Origin: Nephrocerus scutellatus
Lineage: Eukaryota > Arthropoda > Insecta > Diptera > Pipunculidae
Length of the DNA stretch: 64,000 nt
Direction: 5' to 3'
NCBI GenBank assembly: GCA_947095585.1
Contig: OX352765.1
Span: 73,577,976 to 73,641,975, forward strand
Made by a program: the position numbers and the translations under genes. The notes below the pieces were generated by a model. It was not told where the DNA came from and searched no databases. It was given only the letters and a program-made list of their open reading frames with translations. Positions 33,698 to 44,979 of the stretch are shown here, piece after piece (the first letter of the stretch is position 1; each line of letters begins with the position of its first letter).

Positions 33698-34173
33698 ATG
33701 GAATACCTGTGCATATTAAATGCTTTCGAGCAAACCTACTACAATCGAATTAAAGAAATCGAACGAGTTGCTGCAGCTGCGGCAGCAGCACATAACAATT
33801 TAAGGAATACTAATATAAGTACACCCTTATCGTCGTTGTCGTCATCATCCTCGTCTTCTTCTTCCTCATCGTCGTCATCATCACCATCCTCCCATAGCAG
33901 CAGTAGCAGTAGCAATAGTTCCAGCGGTCATCATCGCCAGCGCTACAATCATAACCAACATTATCAGCATCCGCAGCATTTGCATCAGCAGCATTTACAA
34001 CATTTGCAAAAAAACATCAACAACCAGAACAATAGTAACAATCACAATTCGAATGTTGCAAATAGTTTACTATGGCAACCGTGGAGGGATTTTCAACAAT
34101 CCGCCGCGGCCGTCGCAGCGGCACACCACCACTTTTATCAACAACATCAGCAACAGCAAATTCTGCAAAAAGG
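33698..34173 (+). CDS. Candidate first coding exon, low-complexity regulator-like protein
   Basis: ATG at 33698 has a good fly context (caaaacATGg). An in-frame GTG upstream at 33683 is not a plausible start. The exon encodes 158 full codons. A non-repetitive start (MEYLCILNAFEQTYYNRIKE, residues 1-20) is followed by an Ala run (25-31), a long Ser-rich region (about 41-76), a His/Gln-rich region (about 78-105), an Asn-rich region (about 106-120), a short unique piece with LLWQPWRDF, and an Ala/His/Gln-rich end. It stops at a donor, aaaaag|gtttgt (gt at 34174-34175), after which the frame turns AT-rich and ends. Such homopolymer runs are typical of fly transcription factors and other developmental regulators. 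The DNA-binding or other domain should lie in later exons, none of which I could identify in the window. No gene name is assigned. Confidence 0.75.
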
Positions 34174-34179
34174 TTTGTT

Positions 34180-34484
34180 GTTTTGCTTTATAAGATAGGG
34201 CCTTGGTGTTAAGCAATAGTTTCTAAGAACTAAAATTGCTTTGTTTTGCTACAAAAAGAGTATGCATTGTTATGTCCCTCAAAAGTGATAGTTTCATAAT
34301 AAATTGTTTGGTTTCGTGATCTTGTGGTTCCAATGGAAATTATTCTTGTAGAATTTTTTTTTTGGAAAAACGTACTTGAAAAAATTACATCCGTCTTGCG
34401 CTTTAGTTTCAATTTAGTATTTAAAAAACTCCTTTCCTCCTCTGCGAAATTTTCAAAATTAAGCTTAAAAATAGACTTAGACTC
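34180..34484. other. Start of a presumed intron
   Basis: AT-rich sequence after the donor at 34174. Open frames on both strands are short and Lys/Phe-rich. No coding evidence. Confidence 0.4.
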
Positions 34485-34688
34485 CCATACAAATATTTTA
34501 GAAAATGTACCCGATTTGCTTCAAATTTTATACGCATTTGTATCTCCGATGGATAACACTTTTGTAAAAATTTGGAAGTGATCGGTCCCCGGGGTCTTGG
34601 GGCACCCATACAAATTTTGCAAAAAAGAACGCATGTGTATGTAAAAAAAAAGTACTAGATTTTCTTCAAATTTTATACGCATAAACGA
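34485..34688 (+). repeat. ATTCTC-family repeat, interrupted
   Basis: Contains cccatacaaatattttagaa, acccgatttgcttcaaattt, tgtatctccgatggataaca and a second partial unit ending attttatacgcat at 34682, where LINE sequence begins. The 5' and 3' family ends are missing. Confidence 0.7.
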
Positions 34689-35475
34689 TCTCAACATTCA
34701 CAAATCCTCTGGGCTAGATGGTATTTCCCCATTAGTTCTGAAAAGTTGTTCTTTCAAGCTGGCATTACCATTGCGTAAGCTTTTTCATCTATCCTATTCT
34801 TCTGGACTCTTCCCGAGAAGTTGGAAAACCCATACTCAAAAAAGGCGAGCCGTTGCTTCTTCTTTGTACCGACCCATAGCACTTACATCCATTCTTTCAT
34901 GGAAATGCTGATCAATTTTCAGCTCATGAAATATCTTGAAACCAACGAAATCCTTAGGGACCAGCAGAACGGATTTCGTGGGCAATGTTCCACTGTTGAT
35001 TTGATGGTATATCTCACCGAACAGTGGAACCGGTCTTTGCATCAATTTGGTGAAAGCAAAGCTGTTGCACTCGATATTTCCAAAGCATTTGACAGAGTTT
35101 GGCATCAAGCTCTTTCGTCTAAAATGCGTGCTTTTGAAGTCAACGAAAAACTGCTTCATTGGATTAGAAGCTATCTTTTGGACTGCTCAATTCAAGTTGT
35201 ATTGGACGTTTTCAAGACTGAAATATATCACATAAATGCTGGCGTTCCCCAGGGCTCTGTTTTGTCCCCAACACTCTTTCTTATTTTTATTAATGATCTC
35301 TTATCTGCGACTTTCACTCTTTCACATCTTCGGACGTAAAGTTAAGTTCAGAGATTCGTTCTTAAGCTGTACAACACGTATGTGAAATGCTCTGTTAAGC
35401 TCTGTCTTTCCACATCACTATGATTCACAAGCATTGAAAACACAAGCTAATTGACATCTCCTCTTTTATTCTCCT
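34689..35475 (+). mobile_element. FADD-family LINE copy 3, internal deletion
   Basis: The copy begins 5' of RT (a SGLDGISPLVLKSC-like block at about 34705), then SYRPIALTSI with a small deletion, the FRGQCSTVDLMVYLTEQWNR fingers, VALDISKAFDRVWHQAL (palm A), LHWIRSYLLDCSIQVVLDVF and AGVPQGSVLSPTLFLIFIND. After LLSAT it jumps, at about 35318, straight to the 3'-terminal FGRKVKFRDSF segment, so the FADD box and most of the C-terminal domain are deleted. Up to that point the RT frame (about 34899-35317) is open. Confidence 0.88.
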
Positions 35476-35479
35476 TTTC

Positions 35480-36160
35480 CTTAACGCCTTTAAATGAATT
35501 TCGTTTAATTTGCAACTGAGGAGAATAGATTTTTGATTTCGAACCAGCGAAGTAGAACTAGTCAAGGCAAAAATATTAAAACTCCCATAAAAGACATAAC
35601 ATTTATGATCTGTTGTCGGCCAGTCACTTCTCTTATAATCACTATTGCGATCATATTATTAAACTTTTTTTTTTTACTTTTTACATATATTTGTTGGGCC
35701 GTATGCGTGGTTTTATGAAATTCCTTCCATACTTCAGGACATCACTCTGCCAATTTCCAAAGAAGTCAAATACATATTTAAAAGTAAGTCTTTTACTACA
35801 TGACGAAGGAGAGGCAAGTGGAAAACGTAACTCGACTCGAAAATATTAAAAGCTCATTGATTTTTAAGGAGGCCTAGGTACTGAATCTGAAAATGATATA
35901 TTGGTCCTATTTAATGATAAGCAGGTCAATTCAGCGATTATCTGGTGGTCAAAAACTTTTCTTAAAGTGGTTAAAAAGATACTAGATACACTGTAGGTGA
36001 ACATCTCTCTGAAAAGAATTGTGGGCGTTGCGCTCGACCTCGACAGACGCTCTCAATACACTGCTAAACTGTCATCTCTGGATGTGGTTATTAATATAGA
36101 GGCTGTTAGTAAACTTAGCTAAACTTAGTGATAGAAAGTGCATCGATCAAATTTCATAAA
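35480..36160. other. No gene recognised
   Basis: Mixed AT-rich sequence without repeats shared elsewhere in the window. Confidence 0.4.
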
Positions 36161-36164
36161 CCAA

Positions 36165-36637
36165 CTAGCTGACCCGACAGACGTTGTCCTGTCCCACTTC
36201 CAATAAATTTGTTTGTGATCGTTTTGTGAGCTTGTGGTCTTTTGGGGATCTTTTGGAGGTTCTTTGAGGGTCTTTTGTGGATTTTGGGGATCTTTTAATT
36301 ATCTTTTGGGGGTCTTTTGGTGGTCCTTTTAGGTCTTTTGGGGGTCTTTTAATGCATCTTTTGAGGGTCTTTTTGTGGTCCTTTGAGGGTCTTTTAGAGG
36401 TCTTTTGGGTTTATTTTGGGGAGTCATTTGAGTGATAAAAATTAGCCAAATCTGTCCAGCCGTTCTCAAATGTTTTTCTGAATAGGTACACCTTAATCAC
36501 ATAGCGGTATGATATATACTTTACGACCTATTCTCATACCTACCAAATATACATAAAAAATTTCATTAAAATCGGTCGAGCCGTTTCGGAGGAGTGGGAG
36601 GACAAACACCGTGACACGAGATTTTCATGTATATAGA
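36165..36637 (-). mobile_element. Helitron-like element, copy 2, expanded
   Basis: This is the inverted counterpart of 3425-3705: plus-strand A|CTAGCTGACCCGACAGACGT at the left and cgtgacacgagattttcatg then tatataga|T at the right. Shared blocks include the hairpin near CTAG, 'gtccagccgttctc' and 'cctattctcatacctacc'. Between them an extra stretch of tandem ggtcttttggg repeats makes it 473 bp rather than 281 bp. Non-coding. Confidence 0.7.
36236..36428. repeat. Minisatellite inside the Helitron-like copy
   Basis: About 12-14 imperfect units built on ggtcttttggg (variants ggatcttttgg, ggtcctttgag, ggtcttttaga), 11-14 bp each. The element's other copy has no such array at the same point. Confidence 0.85.
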
Positions 36638-36689
36638 TTACCTTTGTTGCCTGTGGATTGTAGAGTGTTCTTTAATACGTTTAAAACAA

Positions 36690-36830
36690 AATTTTCTTCA
36701 AATTTTATACGCATGTGTATCTCCGATAAACAACACTTTTTGCACCCATACAAATTTCAAAAGAAAAGTACCCGATTTTGTGTTTCTTCGATTAGAGAAT
36801 TTACAAAAAAAATTTTAATTGTTTTTTTTT
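36690..36830 (+). repeat. ATTCTC-family repeat, 3' part
   Basis: Blocks ttcttcaaattttatacgca, tgtgtatctccgataaacaa, a cacccatacaaatttc segment, and the family 3' end gattagagaatttac followed by an aattttaattgtttttt tail. Confidence 0.75.
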
Positions 36831-36839
36831 ATTTTTAAC

Positions 36840-37520
36840 CTGATTAAATACATGTTAGCAAATAAAAAAAATTTTTGACTTAAAACTTTTAAAACTAGTA
36901 TTGTGCGTAGTATTTTGTTTTGATCTGAAACAAATTGCAAACTCGCGTTGGATTAATTTTCGCGATTTGTCAATGTTCACCCAGTTCTGAGCTAGGTTTT
37001 AAGTTTCAAGTCTCTAGCCCAATGGGAAGTTAGTTTAAAATCAATTACAAAATTCCACCCGCACAGACAGACATACACGAAAGCGAGCTAATAAAAAAGT
37101 TTTAAAAAGACTAGTATGAAAAAACATATTTGAATCGGAGCCATCTGACCAAAGTTTCGACCCTTTCCAAAATATGGCGGTTCTTCTGTGTGCAAAATGT
37201 CACGACAGACACTACTATTTATTAAGTCTGAAAAATGCATGAAATCAGGAGATTTGTAAAAAATTCGTATGATTTGTATCCTTGACCACTTCCAAACTAT
37301 GACAAAAACCTGCTCATCCTCTATACCTAATTGGCTATGTCCCTGAAGCACAAACTATAATGGAAGCAAAACTTTTAAATAAAATTGAGAAATATTTTTA
37401 TAGACGATTGAAAAAAAAATGCAATCTAGGCTCCCGTCGTGTAACTGGCTGCACCAACACTCGTTATGGTATAAAAATCATAAGGGATGAGCAAACAAAT
37501 GTAAGGATTTTTATTTATAC
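36840..37520. other. Unassigned; insect-repeat-like patch
   Basis: A segment at about 37000-37090 (caagtctctagccc... acagacagacatacacgaa) has the look of a dispersed-repeat 3' end, but no second copy lies in the window. The minus frame at 37088-37351 was not recognised. Confidence 0.3.
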
Positions 37521-37524
37521 AGAT

Positions 37525-37740
37525 ATTTTAAATTATCTATATTACCTTCGCGTGCCCGTGTGTTTGTTTGTATGGGATTCTTGCGATCAATTTTTAACTC
37601 ACTTCCCAAAGTCCAATTTCATTGAAATTGTGCACACATGCATAACTCCGATGACAACACGTTCTATTAAAATCTGGGGTCCGTCCGAATTTCTTCAAAT
37701 TTTACACACATATGTATCTCCGATGGACAACACTGTGTAA
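37525..37740 (+). repeat. ATTCTC-family repeat, 5' part
   Basis: Starts aaattatctatattaccttc, then gcgtgcccgtgtgtttgttt, cttgcgatcaatttttaact, cacttcccaaagtccaattt, and a second unit ending tatctccgatggacaacact at about 37733. The 3' end is missing. Confidence 0.78.
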
Positions 37741-37744
37741 TACG

Positions 37745-38695
37745 CGTCAAACTGGATAATCTTTGTCAATTCACGATCATTACAAAAATGACTATGTCAA
37801 CTTACACGTGTTATTCTTGCGATAAACAAAAACAACCCGACCAAGGGAACAACAAATACGTCTTGTTAAGAATTTTGTTCCAATTTTAGATTGAACGAAG
37901 TAATCGCCACCTCCTCAACCTCATGTTACCCCTCCGACAAAGTAACTGGTCTGACCAGGTGGTGAATGATCATTCTGAATCATTATTTATCGGACAGACA
38001 CTATGGCGCGTTGCGCCAGTTTACGACAAACCTATCAATTCGGTTAGGGGCGGACCGGCTATGACTCAAAGGTGGAAAAATGATTTTGTTTGCTTATATT
38101 TTTTGTTGGTTTTTGTTGATGTTGTTTTTGGTATTGTTGTTTGTGTTTTAAATAAGTTATTCTCACTTTAACAAGGTCTCGTTGGTAGTCAAGTCACAAA
38201 ATGTAACATAACGATAAATTATTATTCTTAGCACATTAAGAGCACTCAAGGTTTTTTGGTTAGATAGTTTCAGTTTATTTCAGACAGACAGAACACCAAA
38301 AGATTAAAACATTGAAGTTGCTAAATCGCCAGAGAACATTGCTTTTTCAACTTCCGACTCATGATGCATATTCAGTTGCTGTCAGCGAATATCACCTGTT
38401 TTGAATTTGAATAAATTTTTTATATCGGGTACCGCAGCATTTTCAAATTTTGAAAATTTTAATAAAAAACCACACTAATAAGCGGTTTTTTGTAAACTAA
38501 AAAGGATTTCTTTTGAAATAGACCCTACCTGATAAAAAGCAATATACTAACATTGTAAGAAGTAAAAATACTATTATTTCCTTTATTATACAGGTAACTT
38601 TATAATATCTCTATGTTTTTGTGAATAAATGAACTTGTGTTTTTCATCTTTTACCGAGGAAATCTACTTAAGTGTAACAATTTCACTTTTGTGTT
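37745..38695. other. No gene recognised
   Basis: AT-rich. A weak recursive-splice-like acgt junction (tacag|gtaact) occurs at 38590-38597 with little pyrimidine support. Confidence 0.35.
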
Positions 38696-38699
38696 GAGT

Positions 38700-39060
38700 T
38701 TACGTTCCACTATTTTTAAAAGGAACATTTATAACCCGAAAGTATAGAGTCTTCTGAATCGTCCGATGCTTTTTGCTAAGCACCCAAGTCTCGGATCCAT
38801 GTGAAAGTACTTGTATGACCATTGCTTTATACACCAGCAGTTTGGATGCTATGGTTGAATTCCTGAATTCGAAGAGTCTGGACAGACTCAGACAGAATGC
38901 TTTTTTGGCTTTAAGCAACCGTGTGCATATTTCTGGTTCAATGGTGTCTGTTGTCGGCTGCTACAGTTGACCGGAGATATTTAAAGGATTGCACTAGTTC
39001 AAGTTCACGCTCCAGTATATTGATTGAGGAACCAATATTGGATCTTCTGCTCTGCATGAT
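38700..39060 (-). mobile_element. LINE C-terminal fragment
   Basis: On the minus strand: LVQSFKYLRSTVAADN (about 38965-39020), LKAKKAFCLSLSRLFEFRNS, KLLVYKAMVIQVLSHGSETW and VLSKKHR. This is the region after the RT palm in LINE ORF2 proteins, where 'FKYLGS' and 'YGSETW' are recurring landmarks. Frame breaks separate the first block from the rest. Only about 360 bp remain; the family may be RTE or a relative. Confidence 0.7.
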
Positions 39061-39069
39061 CTAATACTC

Positions 39070-39788
39070 GTATATAATACACATTCGCCAATGAAAACTC
39101 GGTTGTCGTAGACTCCTAAAAATGTTCACTGGCGTTTGTTATTTTAAGAAAACAGAAACTGTAATTTTTTGAAAGAGATCTAATAATTGGTTGGCGGAGT
39201 TTTTGTTTTTCTTAAAAATCGTTATTTATTTATAAATACATAGTACATACCTGGCAAAGGAATCACCATCAGATATAATAAACATATTGTGTCAGTGCCT
39301 TTTGCAATTTTCGAAGAACTTTCGGAAACAGTACTTTAATTATTTTTAAAACAGATTTGGCTGCCACATCTCCTCTGATAACCTGACCTAACCAGGACCA
39401 GATAACCTAACCTTAAAGCTAAATGTAATACAAACTCTAGGTTCCATATTTAAACAAGTAAGAAATAGCAAAGCACGTGTAAATTTCTTGATAACAATGG
39501 AGTAAGCATCCAATATAACTACCAATGCCATGATACGTTAGTGACCAACGCAACAAAGAGCTACTAGTCATACGAAACCGATAATATAAAATGGCGTAGC
39601 TTTATCAGAAGCCACCGGATGGGATACTCGGTGTCGGCCCTCCGACATTAATCTGACTAAAGCAGTTTTAATTTTTACCGCATTCTCTGTTACAAGGCAA
39701 ATTAGTTTTCATGTTTAGTATCAAGTGTAAAGATTCAAGAGATCTGGCTCTATTATTAAGTTTTAAGCGTTGCCCCGTGTAATTTTCG
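39070..39788. other. No gene recognised
   Basis: Spacer with gacctaacc-type pentamer clusters at about 39375-39415. No coding sequence. Confidence 0.35.
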
Positions 39789-39790
39789 CC

Positions 39791-40536
39791 CATCTAGGTC
39801 ACTTTATGTTCTCGAATATGAAAGTTCTGAAGATTCTTAAAGATCTACGAGCGTTACCATAACGTTGACATCGACAAGAAAATCAAGCTCTGGAGAATCT
39901 CGATGGGCAGGACACCTAACCCTCATCAGATGACTTTGTATGATTCGGAGAAAACAAACCGGTATCGTTAAAAAGTTTGCCAAGGCATTTAAGTTGTCTG
40001 TTCATCGTACAGATTTAAAAGCGTTTCTCTGGTCCGTTCTTACAAGTAAGCAGGTTTTTTGGGACTGCTTTATGAGTTGTGTACCATTTGTGGCGACCCT
40101 TTATTCATCTAGGTCACTTTATATTCTCGAATATGAAAATTCTGAAGATTCTTAAAGATCTACGAGCATTACCATAACGTTGACATTGACAAGAAAATTA
40201 AGCTCTGGAGAATCTCGATGGGCAGGACACCTAACCCTCATTAGCGCGGAGAATCAGACTCGGAAAGCCCTTTGTAGTAGAATTTATGCTGGGCGTATGC
40301 TAAAACGCATAGAGTTTTGCCAAAATAGATAACAATGACTCAAAAACATAACCGGTAAACAGATTTTTTGTGGTGGCTTGGACCGGACATCGGTTCTACA
40401 GCTAAATATGATGATATGAGTTCATCAGATGACTTTGTATGATTCGGAGAAAGCAAACCGGTATCTTTAAAAAGTTTGCCAAGGCATTTAAGTTGTCTGT
40501 TCATCGTACAGATTTAAAAGCGTTTCTCTGGTCTGG
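39791..40536. repeat. Local direct duplication, blocks A-B-C-A'-D-B'
   Basis: Block A (39791-39925, from catctaggtcactttat to aaccctcat) recurs as A' at 40105-40240 with a few substitutions. Block B (39923-40036, from tcatcagatgactttgta to gcgtttctctggtc) recurs as B' at 40422-40535. A and B are contiguous in the left copy but separated by about 180 bp in the right copy, so a tandem duplication was followed by an insertion or deletion. Confidence 0.85.
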
Positions 40537-40569
40537 TGATTACGTAGTATTCCTGTAGTATCAAGATCG

Positions 40570-41512
40570 TACGAGTATACTTACTTACTTATGTCCTTTA
40601 TCCCCTTGTGGGTCCTAGGGCCTCTACTACGCCTACGCGCATTCGCGTTAGGTTCCTGGCAATGAGCTATAGCTTTCTCCAACTCTTCCCCAATTGCCGT
40701 TACTTGCCTGGCTTCTACCAACAATACGTTCCGCTCCAGATGTGAAAACATTTTTCACAACTGTCGGCTCCAAGACAGCTCCTAAAACGTCGGCTGATCG
40801 CCACATGGTCGATTTGGTTGGATGATGTGATGATTGCCTGTCAGTTGACACCCGACTTACTTTGTGGCAGGTCTTATGCTCTTAAAAGGTGGTTGGTGTT
40901 GCAGAAATCAACAAATCTTTCCCCATTGTCATTTCGTTCGCCGATGCCGTGCTTTCCAATCACATATCTGAGTCCTTCATTGTCGTTGCCCACCTTAGGC
41001 GTTGCGTTGAATACAGTGCTTTGTTGATTGCAGAAGTTGTCCTTTTCATCCTCAGTCGAAGGATTCGTTGGGGCGTAACACTGTATGATCGTGACGTGCC
41101 GTATTCTAGTCCGAAATCTGACCGATAAGATCCTATCCCCATGTGGGTGCCAAGAAATTGGGCCTCTGCGTGCTGTTGGCGTTATCAGCAGACCCATTCC
41201 AGATTCACAAGGACTGCCGCAGGGTTTGCAGGAGTATAGTAGCACAGTGTTACACGTTGGGGATTGGTACTGTCCCGCGTCGAGCCATCTTACTTCACTC
41301 ACTCCCAGTATGTCCAAATTATATCGAAGAAACTCACGTTCCAGTTGAGTTGACGAAATCTGGCATTTTGAGGTCCTTCACTACCTGAGTCAAGGTGCGT
41401 CCTCAGATTCCAGAAACCAATCTTAGTCCGGGTACAATAGCCAAAAGTAGCGGGCATTATTCAGGACAGGACCGCAGGGTGCTAACCCACGTTACCTAGA
41501 CTAGAAACGCTA
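40570..41512 (-). mobile_element. RTE-clade LINE: endonuclease joined to 3' end, RT deleted
   Basis: On the minus strand from about 41465: a TKIGFWNLRT-like start, DILGVSEVRWLDAG, GMGLLITPTARRGPISWHPH, GDRILSVRF, TIIQCYAPTNPSTEDEKDNF and IGKHGIGERNDNGERFVDFC, the order of an apurinic endonuclease domain (about 40874-41317 open). After a piece corresponding to its C-terminus the sequence jumps near 40730 to the element's 3' end (SNGNWGRVGESYSS, matching HDHWGRVRE in the 63-kb copy). It ends with gggacccacaaggggataaa and an (AAGT)n tail at about 40571-40590. The whole RT domain is missing. Confidence 0.85.
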
Positions 41513-41519
41513 GACCGTT

Positions 41520-43740
41520 CGCACTTGCAATTTTAGCCTACATATATAAGGATTTATACACATAGTTGCTGTATCGTACGAGTATAAGAGTCCGTATTTC
41601 GACGGTGAGCCAGATCACTCTACATTTTTACAAATTAACTACACTCCAGAAAGAAAATACAAACCTGAACGCAGCCCATGATCGTTGAACACATTGTTCC
41701 AATTATTGCATAATCAAAGTAAGTTGAAACATCAACTTAGGAAGTAAACACAGCTAGCAAAATTTATATTGATTTTTACATTAGAAACTATGTTCTGTTG
41801 ACTTCAACTTTAAATCACCTTATTTTTACGTACTTCGCTCCAACACACCTTGAAAAAGAATTTTGGCCCAAAATACAATCACCAAGAACTCCATTCACAA
41901 ATTGGCAAGTCCGAAATAATACAAAAACCGCAAACCAGATGCGTGCGGATGTTCTCAATTAATTTTGATTTTTTTACGCCCAGAAAATGTGAATAACACC
42001 AACAAAGGCAAAGCGACCGAGCCACAAACAAAAAGAAGGCAGGCCAAAAGCGAAAAATGTTTAACGTATCCATATTTAAGTTGTACTATGGCCGTCTTTG
42101 AACCTTTAAATCATGAAGAAGTGGAATTTAATTTGTTATTTATTTCAGCCGAAATTTTTATGTTATGTTTTATGTTTAATCTCCTTTATATGCGTTTGTT
42201 GTGTTGTTTGCTTTTTTCTTTCCGGTGCTCTTAATTTCGTTAAATTCTCACACACAGTATTCACTTAATTTCATGTCCGCCAGATTGTTCGCTGATCGCT
42301 GGCAATACACACGCCTTTTTTCACTATTGCAGCGCGATCGCCCAATTAAGGTGCATTATTACGTGGCATTGAAAAGTCGTTATACCTTTTGGTGGAGTTG
42401 CTGTCAGTGCAGTGCTGTCATATTGATGAAAAATCCATCCTACATTGACGTCAGTAACTCAGCTATTAGCTGATCGCTGCATTAAAATTGTTCAAAGCTA
42501 GTCAACTTTTTAATTTTTTAGCGAAATTACAAAAAAAGTTTTTTTTAGTAAATGTTTTCTTATGCCTCTTTCGATTAGCTCAAACCATACCCGAAACAAT
42601 ACCCACGGTTAAGCTGCTAAAGTGACAGGGTTTTCGTGGGGAATGCTTTGCAGATAGAACATCAAACTGACACCAAAATTTGACAAGAACAACAAATCGA
42701 TTGCCGACGGGTAGCAAAGTTACAGTGTCGGTTACAAAACTTAGCAAATAAAACGCAAAATCTAACCGTAACCCCCCGGGTATAGTTTGCAAATAGAACG
42801 TGAAACCAAAACTACGAGAGAGAAATCTTAACCCTACCCTGTACATCGAAAGAGCTATATAGAACAAATAGGAACTTTTTATTTAAAGCTAAAATTAACT
42901 TGGGTACCAAATACTGCATAGCGCTTTGTCTTTTATTTTAATAATGTATTTATGTATCTTGGATATACTATAATATGTATGTATACTATACTATATGGAT
43001 ACACTAGTACAAACTTTTACGACAAGACTGGTTACAAGCCGGTTTCTGTCGAATGACTCGTTGAATTCCACGCTCTAAAAGTAAAATCCCAGGAATTTTC
43101 AATGCATGCAGGAATTTTCGAATTCTTGGCTTTCGTGATCATCTCCGCCTCGTCAAGCCCCCAAACCCCTTCTATTTGGATTTAGTTAATTCCTTTTTTC
43201 ATTCTGAAATATTTTGTACATCTGTCTTTCTTTAGTTGGGGGGAAACTGGGCATAGATGCGACGACGGAAGTCAGACCCAGCAAACTTGAAAAGGTATAA
43301 GAATGCGAAAAGGGCGTGTATATTGCATACATATATTTTTAACGAATGTTGAGTTAAGCGAAAAATGCAATTCATTAATAAGAAATGGAAAACAAAACGC
43401 GTCTTTTAAGATACAAAATCAGAATGAACAGATGCAGGACTTGGTATATAATATAATCCCTTTAATGATGCTACACATGGTAACAGTCATCAGGACATGA
43501 GACAAATACGTAGTGTTGGAACACGAATGGGTATAGTATATGCAGGTTAAGGGATTAAAGGTACTTCATCAGATATTTGCACAGGCATATATACGAGTAT
43601 ATAAGGTTTATTTTCAGTTCTGTATATCTACACATATAAAAGAGACATTCATGTACGTACGCTATGCACTCAAGAACTACTGCACTGATTTTGATAAAGA
43701 TGTATTTATATGTTCTATGGGTTTTGGTTAAATTTTATAT
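41520..43740. other. No gene recognised
   Basis: Mostly AT-rich. A plus frame at 42201-42473 and a minus frame at 42580-42867 were examined; neither shows a motif. Two similar patches (ttgcagatagaacatcaaac at about 42649 and ttgcaaatagaacgtgaaac at about 42787) suggest an internal duplication. A consensus cAMP-response half-palindrome pair, tgacgtca, is at 42446-42453. Confidence 0.35.
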
Positions 43741-43743
43741 ACA

Positions 43744-44760
43744 CAGGGTGTATCCGTTAAGGTGGCAAACACTTAAAGGGATGATTTCTTGGTTAATTTC
43801 GTAAAAAAAAAAACGTATGGTTGGGGGGGTCTACGGTTTAAGTAGCGTTTTAATGCGAGGAGATGTACTTTTGACCTTACATCACTTCACACCCTGTAAC
43901 TCTTGATCACTTCTAGCTACAAGGTCACTGTTGGTCTTTTTGGAAAAGAATTAAATTTCTTAGATCATACAATGTACATTTTTTTAAATACTTAAAACCA
44001 TTACTGATATAAACGTCGTCAAAGTCAGAAAACATTTTTTTTATTTTTAATTTTATTTTCAAACGCGATTATTTTAAAAAATTCTCTTTGATCATTTTTT
44101 TACAAATGCAGTATTAAAGCCTATTCAATTTTCTATAAATCCACCCCACAATGTTTCTTGATTCGGTCAACAGAAGCAGGGTTAAAATTGAAAGTTGGTA
44201 AAATGAACGCAAACGGACTTTGACCTTACTTGACTTCCATATAACTATAACTCTTGAACGCTTCTAGCTACAAGGCCACTGTTGGTCTTTTTTGAAAGAA
44301 AAATAAATTTTTAAGATCAAAACAAAAAAGTAATGTAAAACTTTACTTTACAAGTAAACTTAATTCAAATGAATAGAAAATAAATAAATAGATGAGGATT
44401 ACCGAAATATTAATATGAATGTGCAAGACTGCGGTCATACGAGTTTGCGAAGATGTTGCTTTAACAACATATGGAGTGAATTCAGCCAATGATGAAGGCT
44501 GTGAAAGTTTGTCAATCCATCCGTCGTAAAAGTAGCTTCATCTGTCCAAAGGATCCTTCCGATAAAGGCACGATCATGATTGCGGTTTTTAAGTATCCGC
44601 TCGCAAAATTGGGTTCTTCTGGACAAATCCGTTTGAAGCAGATTCTGCACTGTAGTGCATCTGTTCCGTATGTAATACTTGTTGCACAGTTGCAGCAGGA
44701 ACACTGAGACGGCATGCAACTCTTCTAATGCTTAATAGTGGGTTATTACTCACCACCCGC
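43744..44760. mobile_element. TIR transposon copy with transposase fragment
   Basis: The left end, cagggtgtatccgttaaggt, and subterminal blocks (acttttgaccttacatcact; taactcttgatcacttctag) match 19893-21019. A minus-strand transposase fragment at 44435-44719 shows VQNLLQTDLSRRTQFCERIL and ILWTDEATFT (first catalytic Asp) with a following HSLHHW. The right end is absent: the sequence runs into an ATTCTC-family repeat at 44761. It is the best transposase remnant of this family in the window. Confidence 0.82.
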
Positions 44761-44975
44761 ACTATTCTCTATATTAAAATCGCGTGCCCGTGTGTTTGTT
44801 TGTTTGTTTGTAGTAGAATCTTGCGATCAATTTTAAATCCACTTGCCAAAGAAAAGACAACAGTTTTTGTAAACATTTTGAAGTAAAGGGGTTTAATTAT
44901 TATATATTATTATATTATGTATGTCATTTTAAAGAATTTAGATGAAAAATTTTAATTTTATGGGTTGTTTTTTTA
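44761..44975 (+). repeat. ATTCTC-family repeat, short copy
   Basis: Starts ttctctatattaaaatcgcg then tgcccgtgtgtttgtttg, catcttgcgatcaat-like and cacttgccaaag blocks. Much of the internal unit is deleted. Ends gaatttagatgaaaaatttt and tatgggttgttttttt. Confidence 0.82.
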
Positions 44976-44979
44976 AAGT

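Noticed and set aside
37088..37351. Minus-strand frame of 87 codons
   Set aside because: Reads protein-like in places but matches no family I know and has no splice or start support.
42201..42473. Plus-strand frame with Trp/Cys-rich middle
   Set aside because: No ATG at the start of the plausible part, no domain, and the neighbouring sequence shows no exon signals.
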